The notes beneath the pieces are model-generated. The model ran no database searches, was not told the origin of the DNA, and saw nothing but the letters and a program-made list of their open reading frames with translations. Shown here in pieces: positions 1 through 10,437 of a stretch of 64,000 nt of DNA. The number at the start of each line of letters is the position of its first letter. Position 1 is the stretch's first letter. The translations under genes and the position numbers were made by a program. Location: assembly GCA_010356995.1 (NCBI GenBank), contig ML996704.1, positions 41,183 through 105,182 of the forward strand, in the 5' to 3' direction. This DNA comes from Trichodelitschia bisporula. Lineage: Eukaryota > Ascomycota > Dothideomycetes > Phaeotrichales > Phaeotrichaceae.

Positions 1-219
1 ATATAGTCGCGGGAGAGGCGATATTCGCCAAGGTTCTTGTATTCTTGTCGGTTCTGAGCATCTTATGTGAGCTCTCATCACGGCCAATTTGACCACACCA
101 ATTGCAATAGCGGAGCTGGAGTCCGGGGAGATGAAGCCGTAGAGTATGACGGCGCTTGAGAGCGGGTTGCCGCATGCTCGGGGTCTGAAAATGGGGATGG
201 CATTGAAGTTCGTGGTCAT
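1..219 (-). CDS. Possible 5' end of a gene running off the left edge
   Basis: An open frame on the minus strand begins at an ATG at 219 and stays open for 73 codons to the window edge. The N-terminus reads MTTNFNAIPIF and a moderately hydrophobic stretch follows. Codon choice is only weakly biased and no family is recognised. It could be the first exon of a gene to the left or chance reading. Confidence 0.2.
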   Translation of the reverse strand, partial: MTTNFNAIPIFRPRACGNPLSSAVILYGFISPDSSSAIAIGVVKLAVMRAHIRCSEPTRIQEPWRISPLPRLY

Positions 220-381
220 GGAGCTTCGCTTTGGATGTAATCCAGGAGCAAATGAATTATAGATTCGGGTTTGCGAATCGCTATCGAGGAAATGTGAGCG
301 CCTTCAAATGCAGAGTGTAGTAATGATGCAGTGGTATCTCGCGCCTGGATGACCGCCTCCCATGTTCATCAGATACGCCTT

Positions 382-1446
382 TCAACAATCGTGACACACG
401 CCGGACTCCGGTAACACCTCCTTCGCCTGTCTAGAGAACCAAAGCCAATCCATCCAGCCCCTAGTATACTCCTTCTCATCCCCATCCCAATCCCCATCTC
501 CATCCAAATCCACCTTCCTCGCCTCCCCCATCCCCTCCTCCGCAATCACACCAATCTTCTCCCACTCCCCATACTCCAGTGCATCCTGACTAAACCTCAT
601 CGAAACCAGCGTGCGCACTTGCTCATACGGGCTGGGAAAAACCGGATACACAACCCCATTCCCCCCCATCCTCGTCTTCACAAACGGCATCTTCCTCAAC
701 GGCAACTCAACCCACCGCACATACGTCGAGCACACAAACCGAAACGGGTCCAGCTCCATGTGACATGGACTCCCCGTCCGGAAATGCGCCAGCATAACAG
801 GCTGCACGCCCCACCACACATCGCACAGCACAGCGCTGACATCGCAATCCACAAACGCCAGCGACGCGGGACTGCTCCACGCGCCCTTCCCCCGTTCCAT
901 CCGTCTCGCGGCAACTACATCTCCAAACGCCTGATTAAACGCATCACACGTCTCCGGCTCATCAATACACGTCCCCTCCCCCGGCAAACTCACAAAACTC
1001 CACTCCCGCCACCAATCCCCCCATCCCCGTTCCCCGCGCGCCCTCCCCCCGACATAAACCCACATCTCCTGCATCGAGTACTCCGCCGTCCAGTCCTCAT
1101 ACAGCTGCATCTGCGCCTTCCACGCTCCGCTCTGCAACTGCACGGCCTCCGGAATCAACGGATGTACCCTTTCGCTCCATGGCGTAGGCGGGGTGAGCGT
1201 CTCAGTGCTTAGATTCCACCGCTTGAAGGAGTTGTACGTGCTGTCGACCTGCGCGTACGCGGCCTGCTGGGCGAAGTACACGGCTTCGTGGCGCGAGGCG
1301 AGGTGCGTGGTGAGGAGGCCGGCGAGGATGGGGAGGGCGGCGAGGAGGATGGTGAGGCCGAGGAGTTTGGCTATACGTTTGCAGGTTAGGAGGGAGAGGA
1401 AGAGGCGCGCGTAGCGGAGGAGGGTCCGGAGGTGGAGGAGTTGCAT
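382..1446 (-). CDS. Membrane-anchored hypothetical protein, possibly thioredoxin-like
   Basis: This uninterrupted 354-residue frame starts with a basic N-terminus followed by one strong hydrophobic segment at about residues 27-47, as in a type II membrane anchor or uncleaved signal. The rest is soluble, rich in Trp and acidic residues. A segment around residues 199-225 (VDCD...LC...W.V...P...HF) resembles the region after the active site in thioredoxin folds, where a Cys-containing turn precedes a cis-proline, but no CxxC is seen in the usual N-terminal place. The last four residues are CHDC, a CxxC at the extreme C-terminus. I infer a secretory-pathway luminal protein. The function is unknown, and the thioredoxin resemblance is weak and unverified. 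Confidence 0.65.
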   Translation of the reverse strand: MQLLHLRTLLRYARLFLSLLTCKRIAKLLGLTILLAALPILAGLLTTHLASRHEAVYFAQQAAYAQVDSTYNSFKRWNLSTETLTPPTPWSERVHPLIPEAVQLQSGAWKAQMQLYEDWTAEYSMQEMWVYVGGRARGERGWGDWWREWSFVSLPGEGTCIDEPETCDAFNQAFGDVVAARRMERGKGAWSSPASLAFVDCDVSAVLCDVWWGVQPVMLAHFRTGSPCHMELDPFRFVCSTYVRWVELPLRKMPFVKTRMGGNGVVYPVFPSPYEQVRTLVSMRFSQDALEYGEWEKIGVIAEEGMGEARKVDLDGDGDWDGDEKEYTRGWMDWLWFSRQAKEVLPESGVCHDC

Positions 1447-1858
1447 TATTTTGGTGGTTGGCCGTTATTTTCTTTGACGGAGCGGCATCTGCGTTTAAAG
1501 GTTGAAGGGCGTGAGCCAGGGGGCGGGTGGTGGCGCTAGGCTGCCTGGCATGGACCGGAGGTCTATTTTAACGTAGCCTAGGATGCGGGGACTTGCTGGT
1601 AAGGGACGGAAATGGGGTCTGGTTCGGCTTCACGGCTTGCAAGTGGGACTATGAGTTGAGAAAGAAGTTAAGAATGGTTTTAAGAGTTGAAATTCAGGTT
1701 CGATGTCATTTTATTTAAACTTCTCGGAATAATAGAGACGCCCATCCGTCTTTTTGGACAGTGCGAAGTAAGCCCCTCGTTATCCACCTTGAGCCCGATG
1801 TCACCGTCAACAATCACGCAGGCACGATCAAGATATGGGTAAGACGTAGATTGTAAAG
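1447..1858. other. Intergenic region upstream of the 382-1446 gene
   Basis: This probably holds the promoter of the minus-strand gene ending at 1446. I see no ORF, RNA gene or clear repeat here. Confidence 0.5.
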
Positions 1859-2870
1859 CTACGGAGCAAAGATGTTAGGGGCTACGGGTAAGTAGGCCTG
1901 GTGTGTGAGTGTGAGTGCGGCGACTTGGCACAGTGCCAAGCCCCATACAAATCCGGTAATGGTGCGAGCCCATGGAGCAGCAGAACCGGTTGTCATACCG
2001 TGACACCCGACACCAGAAACACCGAGACCAGCCGCTCTGAGATGGTCTGAAATCAGGAAAATTGTTCCCCAGGCCACTTCTGAGAATGCTGAATTCTGGC
2101 GCTGGTTCTCGAGAACGTTGATGCCTTTTTTGATCGTGAACGTGCAATTCCGTATGATAGCTAATGGCGGAGACAGCTTGTTAATCACACCCGAGAGGGT
2201 CACGATGGCGGCGTGGGGGTTGGAGCGTATGAGGGCGCCGGCGCCGCCTGTCCTGGATAAGCAGCTAGAACTACGAAAGGGCCTACGGGGCCTACTGGAG
2301 TCAGCCTGATCGTCACTAGCCTGCTACACACTAGCTGGTTGCACACTTCGGTCTCAACAGCCCCGACTACGTGCTTGTAGGTAAGAGATGCAGAGTGTGG
2401 GGTCGTGCGCAAGTGGCGCGTAGAAATGACACGGTAGGCGTACTGGCTGTGGATTGAAGGCTTGAAGAACGATGTAGGAGTTTCGCGTGAGTGGTTGTGC
2501 ATGGACGCAGCGTGAGAGGCGTGTAGAAATGGCAGTAGGCGTGCTGGCTGCGGATGAAGGCTTGAGAGAGGCTGGGTACTCCGGGCTGATCTGCCGCTGG
2601 CGGATCTCGCGTCTTAGGACGGCCTTGATAGGCTTGAAGTTTGGATATTCCGTCGACAGCGTGGGCGCAGACTCGATCGAGCCGACTAAGCGAGCGGCGC
2701 AGTCGGCGATATCGGGATGGACCCTGACCATGGTGGGGGGGGGGGGGTGGGGTGGAGGTTGCTGCAGTGTAGGCTTACGTATGCGCAATGGCGATAATGA
2801 ACGACAAGGCGACAGAGTGCCACGGGTAACTGGGATATCGAGTGCAACTGAATGCGTGACTGAAGTAGGG
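1859..2870 (-). CDS. Possible multi-exon gene or decayed gene, structure unresolved
   Basis: Three coding-looking blocks lie on the minus strand. Block one (about 2870-2779) ends with a hydrophobic stretch (LSFIIAIAHT). A candidate intron at 2724-2778 (GTAAGC...13 C...GTCAG) joins it in frame to block two (2723 to about 2560; starts VHPDIADC, contains STEYPNFKPIK). Block three (about 2265-1859) contains GGAGALIRSNPHAAIV, then a C-terminal hydrophobic segment (about 2000-1910), and ends at a stop at 1859. I could not find a convincing splice connection between blocks two and three, and a ~50-bp direct duplication (2415-2467 / 2516-2565) sits between them. No family is recognised. It may be a real small membrane protein, a pseudogene, or a chance of GC-rich sequence. 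Confidence 0.3.
2415..2565. repeat. Imperfect ~50-bp direct duplication
   Basis: Copy A at 2415-2467 and copy B at 2516-2565 share gtagaaatg...gtaggcgt(a/g)ctggctg(t/c)gga...gaaggcttga. They differ by small indels and transitions, with a period of about 100 bp. Confidence 0.7.
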
Positions 2871-2922
2871 GTGTGGGGGTGTGGGTGAAGTGGAGTGAAA
2901 AGCCTGGTGGGGCGGGATATTA

Positions 2923-3053
2923 GAGGCAGCGGCCCCAGAACCCATAGAGGGATTGGAGACGCCCGTGAGTCCTGGAATAGTCGGGGTAGCGTTATATGTA
3001 GGTATGCTGCGAGAGGCAGCCCCAGAATCCTGGAGGGATTGGAGACGTCCGTG
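2923..3053. repeat. Imperfect ~43-bp direct duplication
   Basis: Both 2923-2966 and 3013-3053 read gaggcagc, then cccagaa, then a variable part, then gggattggagacg(c/t)ccgtg. The spacing is about 88-90 bp. Confidence 0.7.
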
Positions 3054-3218
3054 CGGATGGTAAGGCGATTAGAGGGAGCGCCGTCCTAGGGCTGCGCGGG
3101 CACCGTGAATCCTGGGAATGGAAATGCAGCGGTAAGATTGTGCCGGGCCGCCCACCTCGTAAGGCATCGGCATCTTCCTCAGCTCTTCCGTATAGAGTTT
3201 GAGTGACGATGTATGTCG

Positions 3219-3362
3219 GAGTGTTGAAGTGTTGAAGTGTTGAAGTGGTGAGGTGGAAAGTGAATAGGGGAGGAAGGTGTGAGATATATGTGGAGAGTTG
3301 AAGTGGTGAGGTAGACTGAGAACAGAGGAGGAAGTTGTGAGATATATATGTTGAGAGATAGA
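3219..3362. repeat. Degenerate ~65-75-bp tandem repeat with gttgaagtg core
   Basis: The motif gttgaagtg occurs in close tandem, followed by two longer copies of gttgaagtggtgaggt(g/a)ga...gag(a/g)aag(g/t)tgtgagatatat. The stretch from about 3060 to 3815 otherwise holds no supportable gene. Confidence 0.65.
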
Positions 3363-3815
3363 GAGGTGGAGATGTTGAGGAGAAGAAGAAGAAGAGCAGT
3401 GCGAGGAAGATATTTATCAAGCAAGTGGAGGTCCGTGCTGACGTGGTTGCCATTCACGGCAGGCGCTATCGGTGGATGCGGAGTCAGCGTCGAACAGTGA
3501 GGAAGGCACGAGGGGGCAGTTCCTCACCGCTGCAAAGTCTCAGCCCGATACCGGTATGACGCCGTTTGCAAGGCGTCATCGGTGAGGGAACTTGATAGAC
3601 ACCATTCGAAGGCCTCGAAGGCACTCAATCCCCTTAAGCCTCCTTCAGCCTTGTCCACGGTATATAGCAAGTGATAAGATCGATTCTGCTGAACATAAGC
3701 GCTTAAAAACAACACAGGCCATCAATCATATCCACATCCCATCCCATCCCATCCATCCCACCGCCCAGCAGCGCAAAGAACAAAGCAAAGGGTATCCCCC
3801 TCCAACAACAACACA

Positions 3816-6313
3816 TCAATAATCCACAAGCGTCAACTTCCTCCCCACCCCCCTCCTCCCCCTAACCTGTTGAACCGGCGTCGCACCCCCAGCCTGCCCC
3901 TCCTGCGTCTCCTCCTCCTCCCTGCTCGCCCTCAGCGCACTCTGCAACAACCCCGCGTCGAAGAAGCCATACCCGCCCAACCCTTCATCATCACTATCAG
4001 AACTCACAGCAGACACCCTGCTACTCCTCAACCCATCACTAAAAATATTCCTTCCCCTCCTCTTCCGCCTCTCACTCGGCTCAGGCGGCGGCAATGAGGG
4101 CCTCACACTCGGCGCCCTCTGCGTTTGCCGGAGCAGTTTCCGCACTTCGAGGAAATACGCCTCGAGGCCTTCCACGAAGCGTTCTGTTTGGCGGTGCTTC
4201 GACGAGGCGCAAATCGCCACACTCCCATCCTTAATAATATATCCGAGCCCAAACCCATCGCCGGACGTCGGACCGAAGCCAAAGTGCCGTAGGCTCGGGT
4301 TGCCGCAGTTGCTCGTGCTGAGCACAGTAGTATTCATCCGCTCCCACCCCGCATCGCCAAACAGTGCGGGCATATGCGCAAGCGGCGGACTCGAGCGGCC
4401 CGACGAACTCGCGCGGAGCCGCGGTGGCGAACAACTCGTCGTCGGGCTCACCGTCGAACTCGGACTCGGTGACGTAACCGGGCTCGGCGCGTCCCAAAAC
4501 GCCTCCTGCCCCCGCTGCCAAAGACAATACAACGCATAAAGATGCCGATCATGCCCCCTCGCCTTCGCACACTCGCGCGTAACCGCAACATGGCGCTCAC
4601 ACGCCTTCCTCAAAGCATCAATCTTAGCTTGAGCAGGCTGATCCGCCCAAAACGTGCGCACGAACTCCACGCTCTCGTCCGTGACGGGGCGAATCGCCTC
4701 CGTCCTTCCGTGGTAGAAGGCTTTCGTCATGGCGGGCTCGTACACGCATTCTATCCGCCCGTAGAGCCCGTAGTACGCCGCTTGGAACGCCATTTGCACG
4801 AATGCGTCGGGGGAGAAGCCGCTGCCGGTCATGAGCGTCTTTCCGTAGGCTGAGAAGTCGAGGGTTGCGAATTCGGATTGCTGGATTAGATCCGCGAGAC
4901 GCGTCTCGGCAAACCGGAGTGCGGTCCCGAGTTCGGGCTCCATGTCCCACTCGAGTTTATGCGGCGTAGTCTGCGCGTCGCCGAACGACGCGGGGTCGCG
5001 CTTGCTCGGGTCCGGGCTCGTACTCGCCCACAAACTAGGTGCTTGGCCGTTAATCGTGCGCGCAAAGCGCAGAATCGTATCCGTGTACACGTCGCTCGCG
5101 AACCGCAGCACGGTGTGCCCATCCACGCCCGTGTGCTCGAAGTTAATCCCCGCGGACCCGTTCTTGCACACTATGATCTGCAACTTGTCATACCAGCGAT
5201 TGGTGCACGTGCCGACCTGGACGCCGCGCTCGACGCGGCTCGTCCCGCAGAGCATGTTCATGCACAGCGCGGACCCGGTGGCCGGCTCGGTGTAATCGAG
5301 ACACAGGACGAAGAGCGCGGAGTCGACGATGGAGAGACACTCGCTGTTATTGCTCCCCTCATCCCTTTGCAGGACATCGCGGAGTCCAGACCAGATCTTG
5401 CGGTTTTCGGTCGTGAGGACGCCGACTGCGCCGCGGGCGGCGTCTTGGATGGGCACCTGTGCTGCATCATCAATAATGACCTGCAGGTTCAGCGCGAGGT
5501 TCTTCTCTGAGATGATGAGGTCGGAGTTATCGTCCAGCACGTCGAACCAGTAGAACTGGCCGTGCGCAAGGACGACGATGTGTTTCGCAGCCGGGTCCTG
5601 TCCGATTTGGCAGCCCGCTTCGGTGGGGATCCGGGCCGTGCCGAAGAGTCGGCTGTACTGGTACATGTCCAGGGGCTGGCCGCGGACGGTGTCGGGAGGG
5701 AGTTCCTCCTTGCGGACGGCGCGGACGAAGGCGAGTGCTGAGACGACGAGGGATGCGGCGCGGGTGACTTGGTTGTTGCGGGCCGGGGTCGGGTCGTCTT
5801 CGAGGAGGAAGAAGGGGTTGAGGTTGAGGACGACGGGGTTGTCGTAGTTGAGGTACGAATCATACCCTGAAAGGGGTCAGCCTTGCCTCCTCAAACAAGT
5901 AAAAGAGAGGCACACGTACAGAACTGCTCAATATAATTCGCCTTCCCCTTCGCATACTTCCTCAACTTCTCCTGCAACTCGGGCCCATCCCCCCTCAAAA
6001 ACTCCGCCACCGCCGCCTTCGTCTCATAATGCTCCTTAGGCGTCTGCAGCGGCCTCAACGAATCAAGATACTTCTGGCACGTGCTTTCCAAATCCGGAAT
6101 CGGCAGTTCAGGCAGGCTGTCCTGGCTCGCGAACGTGATTCCCGGCCGTGAAGCCGGGTTCGTATATGCCCCAAGCGGGTTTTTGGAGCTTTCGGGGTAG
6201 GCCTGCGCGGAGTCTTTGGCGGCCTGCGGGGAGCGGGCTGGTTCTTCAGGCATGGTGGCGAGGGCGAGGGTCCCGTTTAGGGAGGTGGGGCGGGTGAAGG
6301 TACGGACTGCCAT
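3816..6313 (-). CDS. Carnitine O-acetyltransferase, cytosolic FacC/Yat2 type
   Basis: The protein transfers acetyl groups between CoA and carnitine for acetyl shuttling between compartments, needed in fungi for growth on acetate or fatty acids. Two exons, 6313-5920 and 5866-3816, flank a 53-nt intron (5867-5919, GTACGT...CAG) and give 814 residues; the junction creates the Trp of the conserved sequence before SYLNYDNPVV. The catalytic His lies in FEHTGVDGHTV (about residue 377). The STSNCG segment and the ending GFGLGYIIKDG are typical of the carnitine/choline acyltransferase family. There is no mitochondrial presequence and no C-terminal SKL, so a cytosolic location is inferred. A Ser/Pro-rich insertion before STSNCG and a long charged C-terminal tail (RRKRRGR, acidic patches) match the larger Yat2/FacC branch. 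The gene is divergent from RAD57. Confidence 0.93.
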
Positions 6314-7617
6314 GGTCAGTCAGGGCGGGGGCATGGGATGTAGGTACGGGTAGCAGTAGCAATGAAACGGGGGAGGCGTGGTGTTCAAGTACTACCCCTA
6401 GGCCCTGACACCGGGAGCTGGTGTCAGGGCCCGGGCGGGTGGAACGTGGTGCGGGATATTCACCGAACACATGGACGAAGGGAAGTCGGGTCAGGACAGG
6501 GCGGGACGTACCTCGTGGGAGCAGCGGGTGTGGCGGGAGATCAAGCCGCGGGCCTTTGCGCGGAGGGCAAGGATCAGCAAGCAGCCTTACGGCTACGGTA
6601 CAGTACGAAGAGCGGGTGGGCGTGCGGAATCGCGGGTGAACGATGGAATCTCGTGATTACAGCAGGACCCGTGATGAGGGCAGCGGGGAGGTTGATGGGG
6701 CGGAAAAGGAATGCCGCGGGAGATGCGGTTATGTAGGCAGTGCCGGCGGAGGGATTGCGGTGCGATTTGTACGGGGGCTTTTTGGGGGGCGATGGCGATG
6801 GACGTGTGAGCGCGGCTGAGGGGATGCGCTGGGTGGGCAATTGGTGGGGGCGGGGGAGGGGAATCTGGGGTCTCCACGGGGTGAGGGAGATGCGCGTGTG
6901 GGGTGAGAATATGGGGAAGCGGAAGCGCGGACGAGAGGAAGGTGTTTGAGGAGGGGGAGTTGCCGAGATGGAGCTAGCGGGTGAGGGGATTATCGGAGAG
7001 GACTGGGCGGATGGAGGGCGAAGCTGTGAGGGACTGAACTTGAATTTGGGGTTCGTGATATTGGCCGCTAGGGGAGGTGATGATGATACTGTGGAGTCGT
7101 CGTCGAGCTGTCAGAAATTAGACATCTGGGCACGAGACAGGACTACCAGACGGAGAAGATGATGCCGTTAACAACAGACACCGTCGACAGAACGGCACGT
7201 ACCGGTAGCAGTAAAAGAACAAGAAGTGAGAAAAGAAGTCAAAAGAGATCACACCATCCCATCTCCCCCACACGAGGTGATCTAACCTCTCACGATCGCC
7301 ATCCCGTGCTTCCCCGCCCTCAACCCCGCGATGCAGAGACACCCCCCTCCCCCCATGACGCAGCCGTACAGCCCTTAACGATCCAGACCGCGCTCGGCGC
7401 TGCACATGTCTCCCCTCCGCGCTCAACACCACGCGGGGATCTCCGACTGCCGCATCGGGCGCAAATACCACCACATCTCCCCATCCGTCCTTCGCGACGT
7501 CCCTCCCCGCGTTGCGCCATCCCGCGCACGCCTCCCCCGCCACCCCCCACGCCCCCTCGCGCGCCGTGCCCAAACACCGCCGCACCGCGTCATGCACACC
7601 CCCCCACCACCATCCCA
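6314..7617. promoter_or_regulatory. Divergent intergenic region between carnitine acetyltransferase and RAD57
   Basis: These 1.3 kb must hold both promoters. The RAD57 frame stays open upstream of its ATG to about 7159, but that part is low in family similarity and is taken as leader. The one structured element seen is the inverted repeat at 6401-6431. Confidence 0.5.
6401..6431. repeat. Perfect 12-bp inverted repeat (hairpin)
   Basis: The arms GGCCCTGACACC (6401-6412) and GGTGTCAGGGCC (6420-6431) are perfectly complementary around a 7-nt loop. The element lies about 90 bp upstream of the carnitine acetyltransferase ATG. It could be a dimeric activator site or a 5'-leader hairpin. Confidence 0.8.
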
Positions 7618-7999
7618 ATGACCGACCTCCTCCGGACACTACCCGATTTCTCAACGGCGCCCTTCTCGCACCTCCTCCCGTCGCTAGATCGCACGCATAT
7701 CACAACGGCCGATCTCCTCACCCTCGATGCCGGCGACGTAGCGAAACGGGCACAGCTCCCCCCCGCGGAGGTCGCGAAACTGACGCGGGCAGTGGTTGAC
7801 GCGCTACACACGGACTTGGGCGTGGGAGATGGAGTTGGGGATAAAGAGAATGGCGATGCGGGCCGAAAGGGAGATCTCAGTAAAGATGATGGTTTTCGGG
7901 CAATCAGCACGCTCGACCCGGTCCTCGACGATGCGCTGGGCGGCGGCATACCACGCGGCTTCGTAACCGAGATCACAGGCGCGAGGTACATCCCCATAT

Positions 8000-8056
<57 letters not shown>

Positions 8057-8874
8057 ACCACCAACTAACGCCCCCCAGCGGCGCCGGCAAAACCCAATTC
8101 CCCCACCCCCTCCTCCTCTCCTCGCAACTCCCCCCCAACCCCAACCCCCCTTCTACCAGTATCTACATCTCCACCGAAGCCCCCCTCTCCACCCCGCGCC
8201 TCGCCCAAATCCTCACCCACAACACCGCCCTCCGCACCCTCCCCTCAGCTCACTGCCCCTCCCTCACCAACATCCTCGCCATCCAGACCCCGGACCTCGA
8301 ATCCCAAGACCACATCCTTTACTACCAACTCCCCGTCGCCATAGAGCGGCACAGTGCACGCCTCGTAGTCATAGACTCCATCGCCGCAAACTACCGCGCC
8401 GAAATCGGCACCCGCGTCGCCGGTGGGCCGCACCCGCTCGCCCTCCGCCGCGCGCACCTCCAACGCACAGGCGCGCACCTCCGCTCCCTCGCCTTAAAAT
8501 ACAACATCGCAATCGTAGTCGCAAACCAAGTCGCCGACCGGTTCGAAGCGGAGCTCTCCCCCCGCTCCGGCGGCGACGGTATCACGCCCGACCCGCTTGC
8601 ATTGGATCATCAGCAGCGGTGGTTTACAGGCTGGGGAGACGGGCCCACGAGGGGCCAGCCCAAGACGCCGTCCCTGGGGTTGGTGTGGGCGAATCAGATA
8701 GCGGCGCGGATAGCGCTGGTGCGGGAGGAGGAGGGGGAGGGGGAGAGGAGGAGGTGGATGAAGGTTGTGTGGGCGGCGTGGTGTGCGGCGACTACGGGGG
8801 AGGGGGTGGAGTATGAGGTTTGGGGTGGGGGGGTTAGGGGGGTGAGGGAGGAAGGAGGTGTACCCGATGAGTGA
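7618..8874 (+). CDS. RAD57: RecA-family recombination protein Rad57
   Basis: This Rad51 paralogue assists Rad51 filament assembly in homologous recombination, normally as a Rad55-Rad57 heterodimer. Exons 7618-7985 and 8079-8874 give 387 residues. Family signs are LDDALGGGIPRGFVTEITG leading into Walker A, GASGAGKT with Lys127; Walker B LVVIDS (about residue 220); ALKYNIAIVVANQVADRF; and LDHQQRWFTGWGD with KTPSLGLVWANQIA near the C-terminus. The intron (7986-8078, 93 nt, GTACAT...CTAACGCCCCCCAG) splits the codon for the Walker A Ser123 and contains 56 consecutive C. The intron is a multiple of three and free of stops, so unspliced RNA would read straight through as polyproline. I chose the ATG at 7618 because similarity begins there. 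Confidence 0.9.
8001..8056 (+). repeat. 56-nt poly-C run inside the RAD57 intron
   Basis: Uninterrupted C lies between the 5' splice site and the CTAAC branch sequence at 8064-8068. Confidence 0.95.
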
Positions 8875-9526
8875 TGGATATTGAGGATGTCTTGAGGACT
8901 GAACCATAGTGATTAGTGATATCAAGCTGAGAGACGGTAGAGCCTGAGTTGAGTGTCCTGCAAGCTGGCTACTTAGCGAATGGCAGGATATTGGGATTTC
9001 ATGTATCACATGTCACGAAGCTTCAGCGACGAAAATGCATTCAACCTAAAAAACCGCACCAGCAACCAAAACACCAAAAACACCAAAAACACCATCACCA
9101 CCCCCGTGACCACACCATCGTGACCACCACGTGCATCTCACGGACCATCTCCCCTTCCACTTCCCCTCCCCACAACGCTCACTAGATTCTTAAACCAGAG
9201 CAACGAAAACCCAAACCCAACTCCTTCCGCCTCCTCATAAACCCAACCCAACCCATCCACCCAAACCAAGCCAAAACCACCCATAACCATCCACAAAGCG
9301 AAGCGAAGCGAAGAATTAAGACGCATCAAAGCCCATACGAAAAAAGTGCCAGGCCATACTTCAATATCACAAAGCAATTCCCATCGAAAAAAAAACGGTC
9401 CTATCCACCCCGTCAATCGATACCCCACCAGCCGAGTATCAGTGAGTAACAACCATCCAGTTTCGTAGCCGACAAAATCACACGCTTCCCACAAGCATCA
9501 ATACCAAACCCCTCAAACCATGACAC
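8875..9526. other. Convergent intergenic region RAD57 / CBF1
   Basis: This is 3' flanking sequence of two converging genes. It includes A/C-rich simple sequence (about 9050-9110, caccaaaaacaccaaaa) and one CACGTG at 9128-9133. I see no gene. Confidence 0.5.
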
Positions 9527-10437
9527 CTACTTCCCGTCTCCAACCTCCACACTCCCCGCCTTCTTAAAGTCCGGCGTAATCCCCGCATTCTCACACGCAG
9601 CGCGGTACACCGCCAGCTCCTCCAGCGCCTGCACCTTCTCCGCCTTGATGCGGTCACAGCTCGCCGACAGCTCGTTGATCGCCTGGTCGAGAAGCAGCTT
9701 CTCCAGCGTCCACTTCTCAATGTTTTGAGATTCGTTATCCTTCAGCTGCGTAATGTACTGCACCGCACGCTGGAGGATCGATCCCTTGTTCTTCTCGCAG
9801 CCAGGTACAATCTTGGCCAGCTCATTGATACCTTCGTTGATGGTCTCGCGACGACGACGCTCGACTTGTGCGCGTTAGCGACACTCCGAATACGAAAACA
9901 ACGACGAAACCTACCCTCCTTGTGGTTGTCACGCCGCACACGATGCCACTCCTCACTCCCAACCGCCGGCTTCTGCGTCGGCGTCCCCTGCGGCCCACTC
10001 CCAGCCTCCTTCAACTGCTCCTCAAGCCCATGATACGGCGTACCACCCATAAACGACCCATCAGCCATCTGCTGCGGCGCCTGGTACTGCACGACAAGCG
10101 CCTCAGCGACACTGTTCGGCTGCGGCTGCGGAGCGAGGTTGTAGTGGCTAAGGGCTGCCTGCGCCGTGTCGCTCGCCGAGCTCGTCGCGACGCCCTGGCC
10201 TCCAGCACCGGAACCGCCGTTGGCATGAAGTTCGTGCGCGCCCGAGTTGTGGGCAATCAGCTGGCTCATGGCTTGCTCGTCGTACTCGATGTCGTGGTCC
10301 TGCGTCGCCATATCGGAGCCCCGCGTCGGCGGCGGCGGGTACGCGGGAGCGGGGCGCGCCTCGTGGTGCTCAGCCGCAGCACGCTTACGCTTATTCGAAG
10401 AATGATGCGAAGACGTCGTAGTTTCCTGAGCCATCAT
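9527..10437 (-). CDS. CBF1: bHLH transcription factor, Cbf1 (CPF1) family
   Basis: Cbf1 binds CACGTG boxes (RTCACRTG) as a dimer; in yeasts it serves centromeres, methionine genes and respiratory genes. Exons 10437-9915 and 9864-9527 flank a 50-nt intron (9865-9914, GTAGGT...AAG) and give 286 residues. The first half is low complexity with a nuclear-type basic patch (NKRKRAAAE). The bHLH starts at about residue 163, with EWHRVRRDNHKEVERRRRETI; His172, Glu176 and Arg180 are the three residues that read CACGTG. A loop and helix 2 (KNKGSILQRAVQYI) are followed by a C-terminal coiled coil with leucine heptads, as in Cbf1 homologues. The intron falls exactly within the basic region. Confidence 0.92.

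Noticed and set aside
7159-7617. N-terminal extension of RAD57 by 153 codons in the same open frame
   Set aside because: It is Pro/Arg/His-rich low complexity with no family similarity; similarity starts at the ATG at 7618, so this is taken as leader or promoter.
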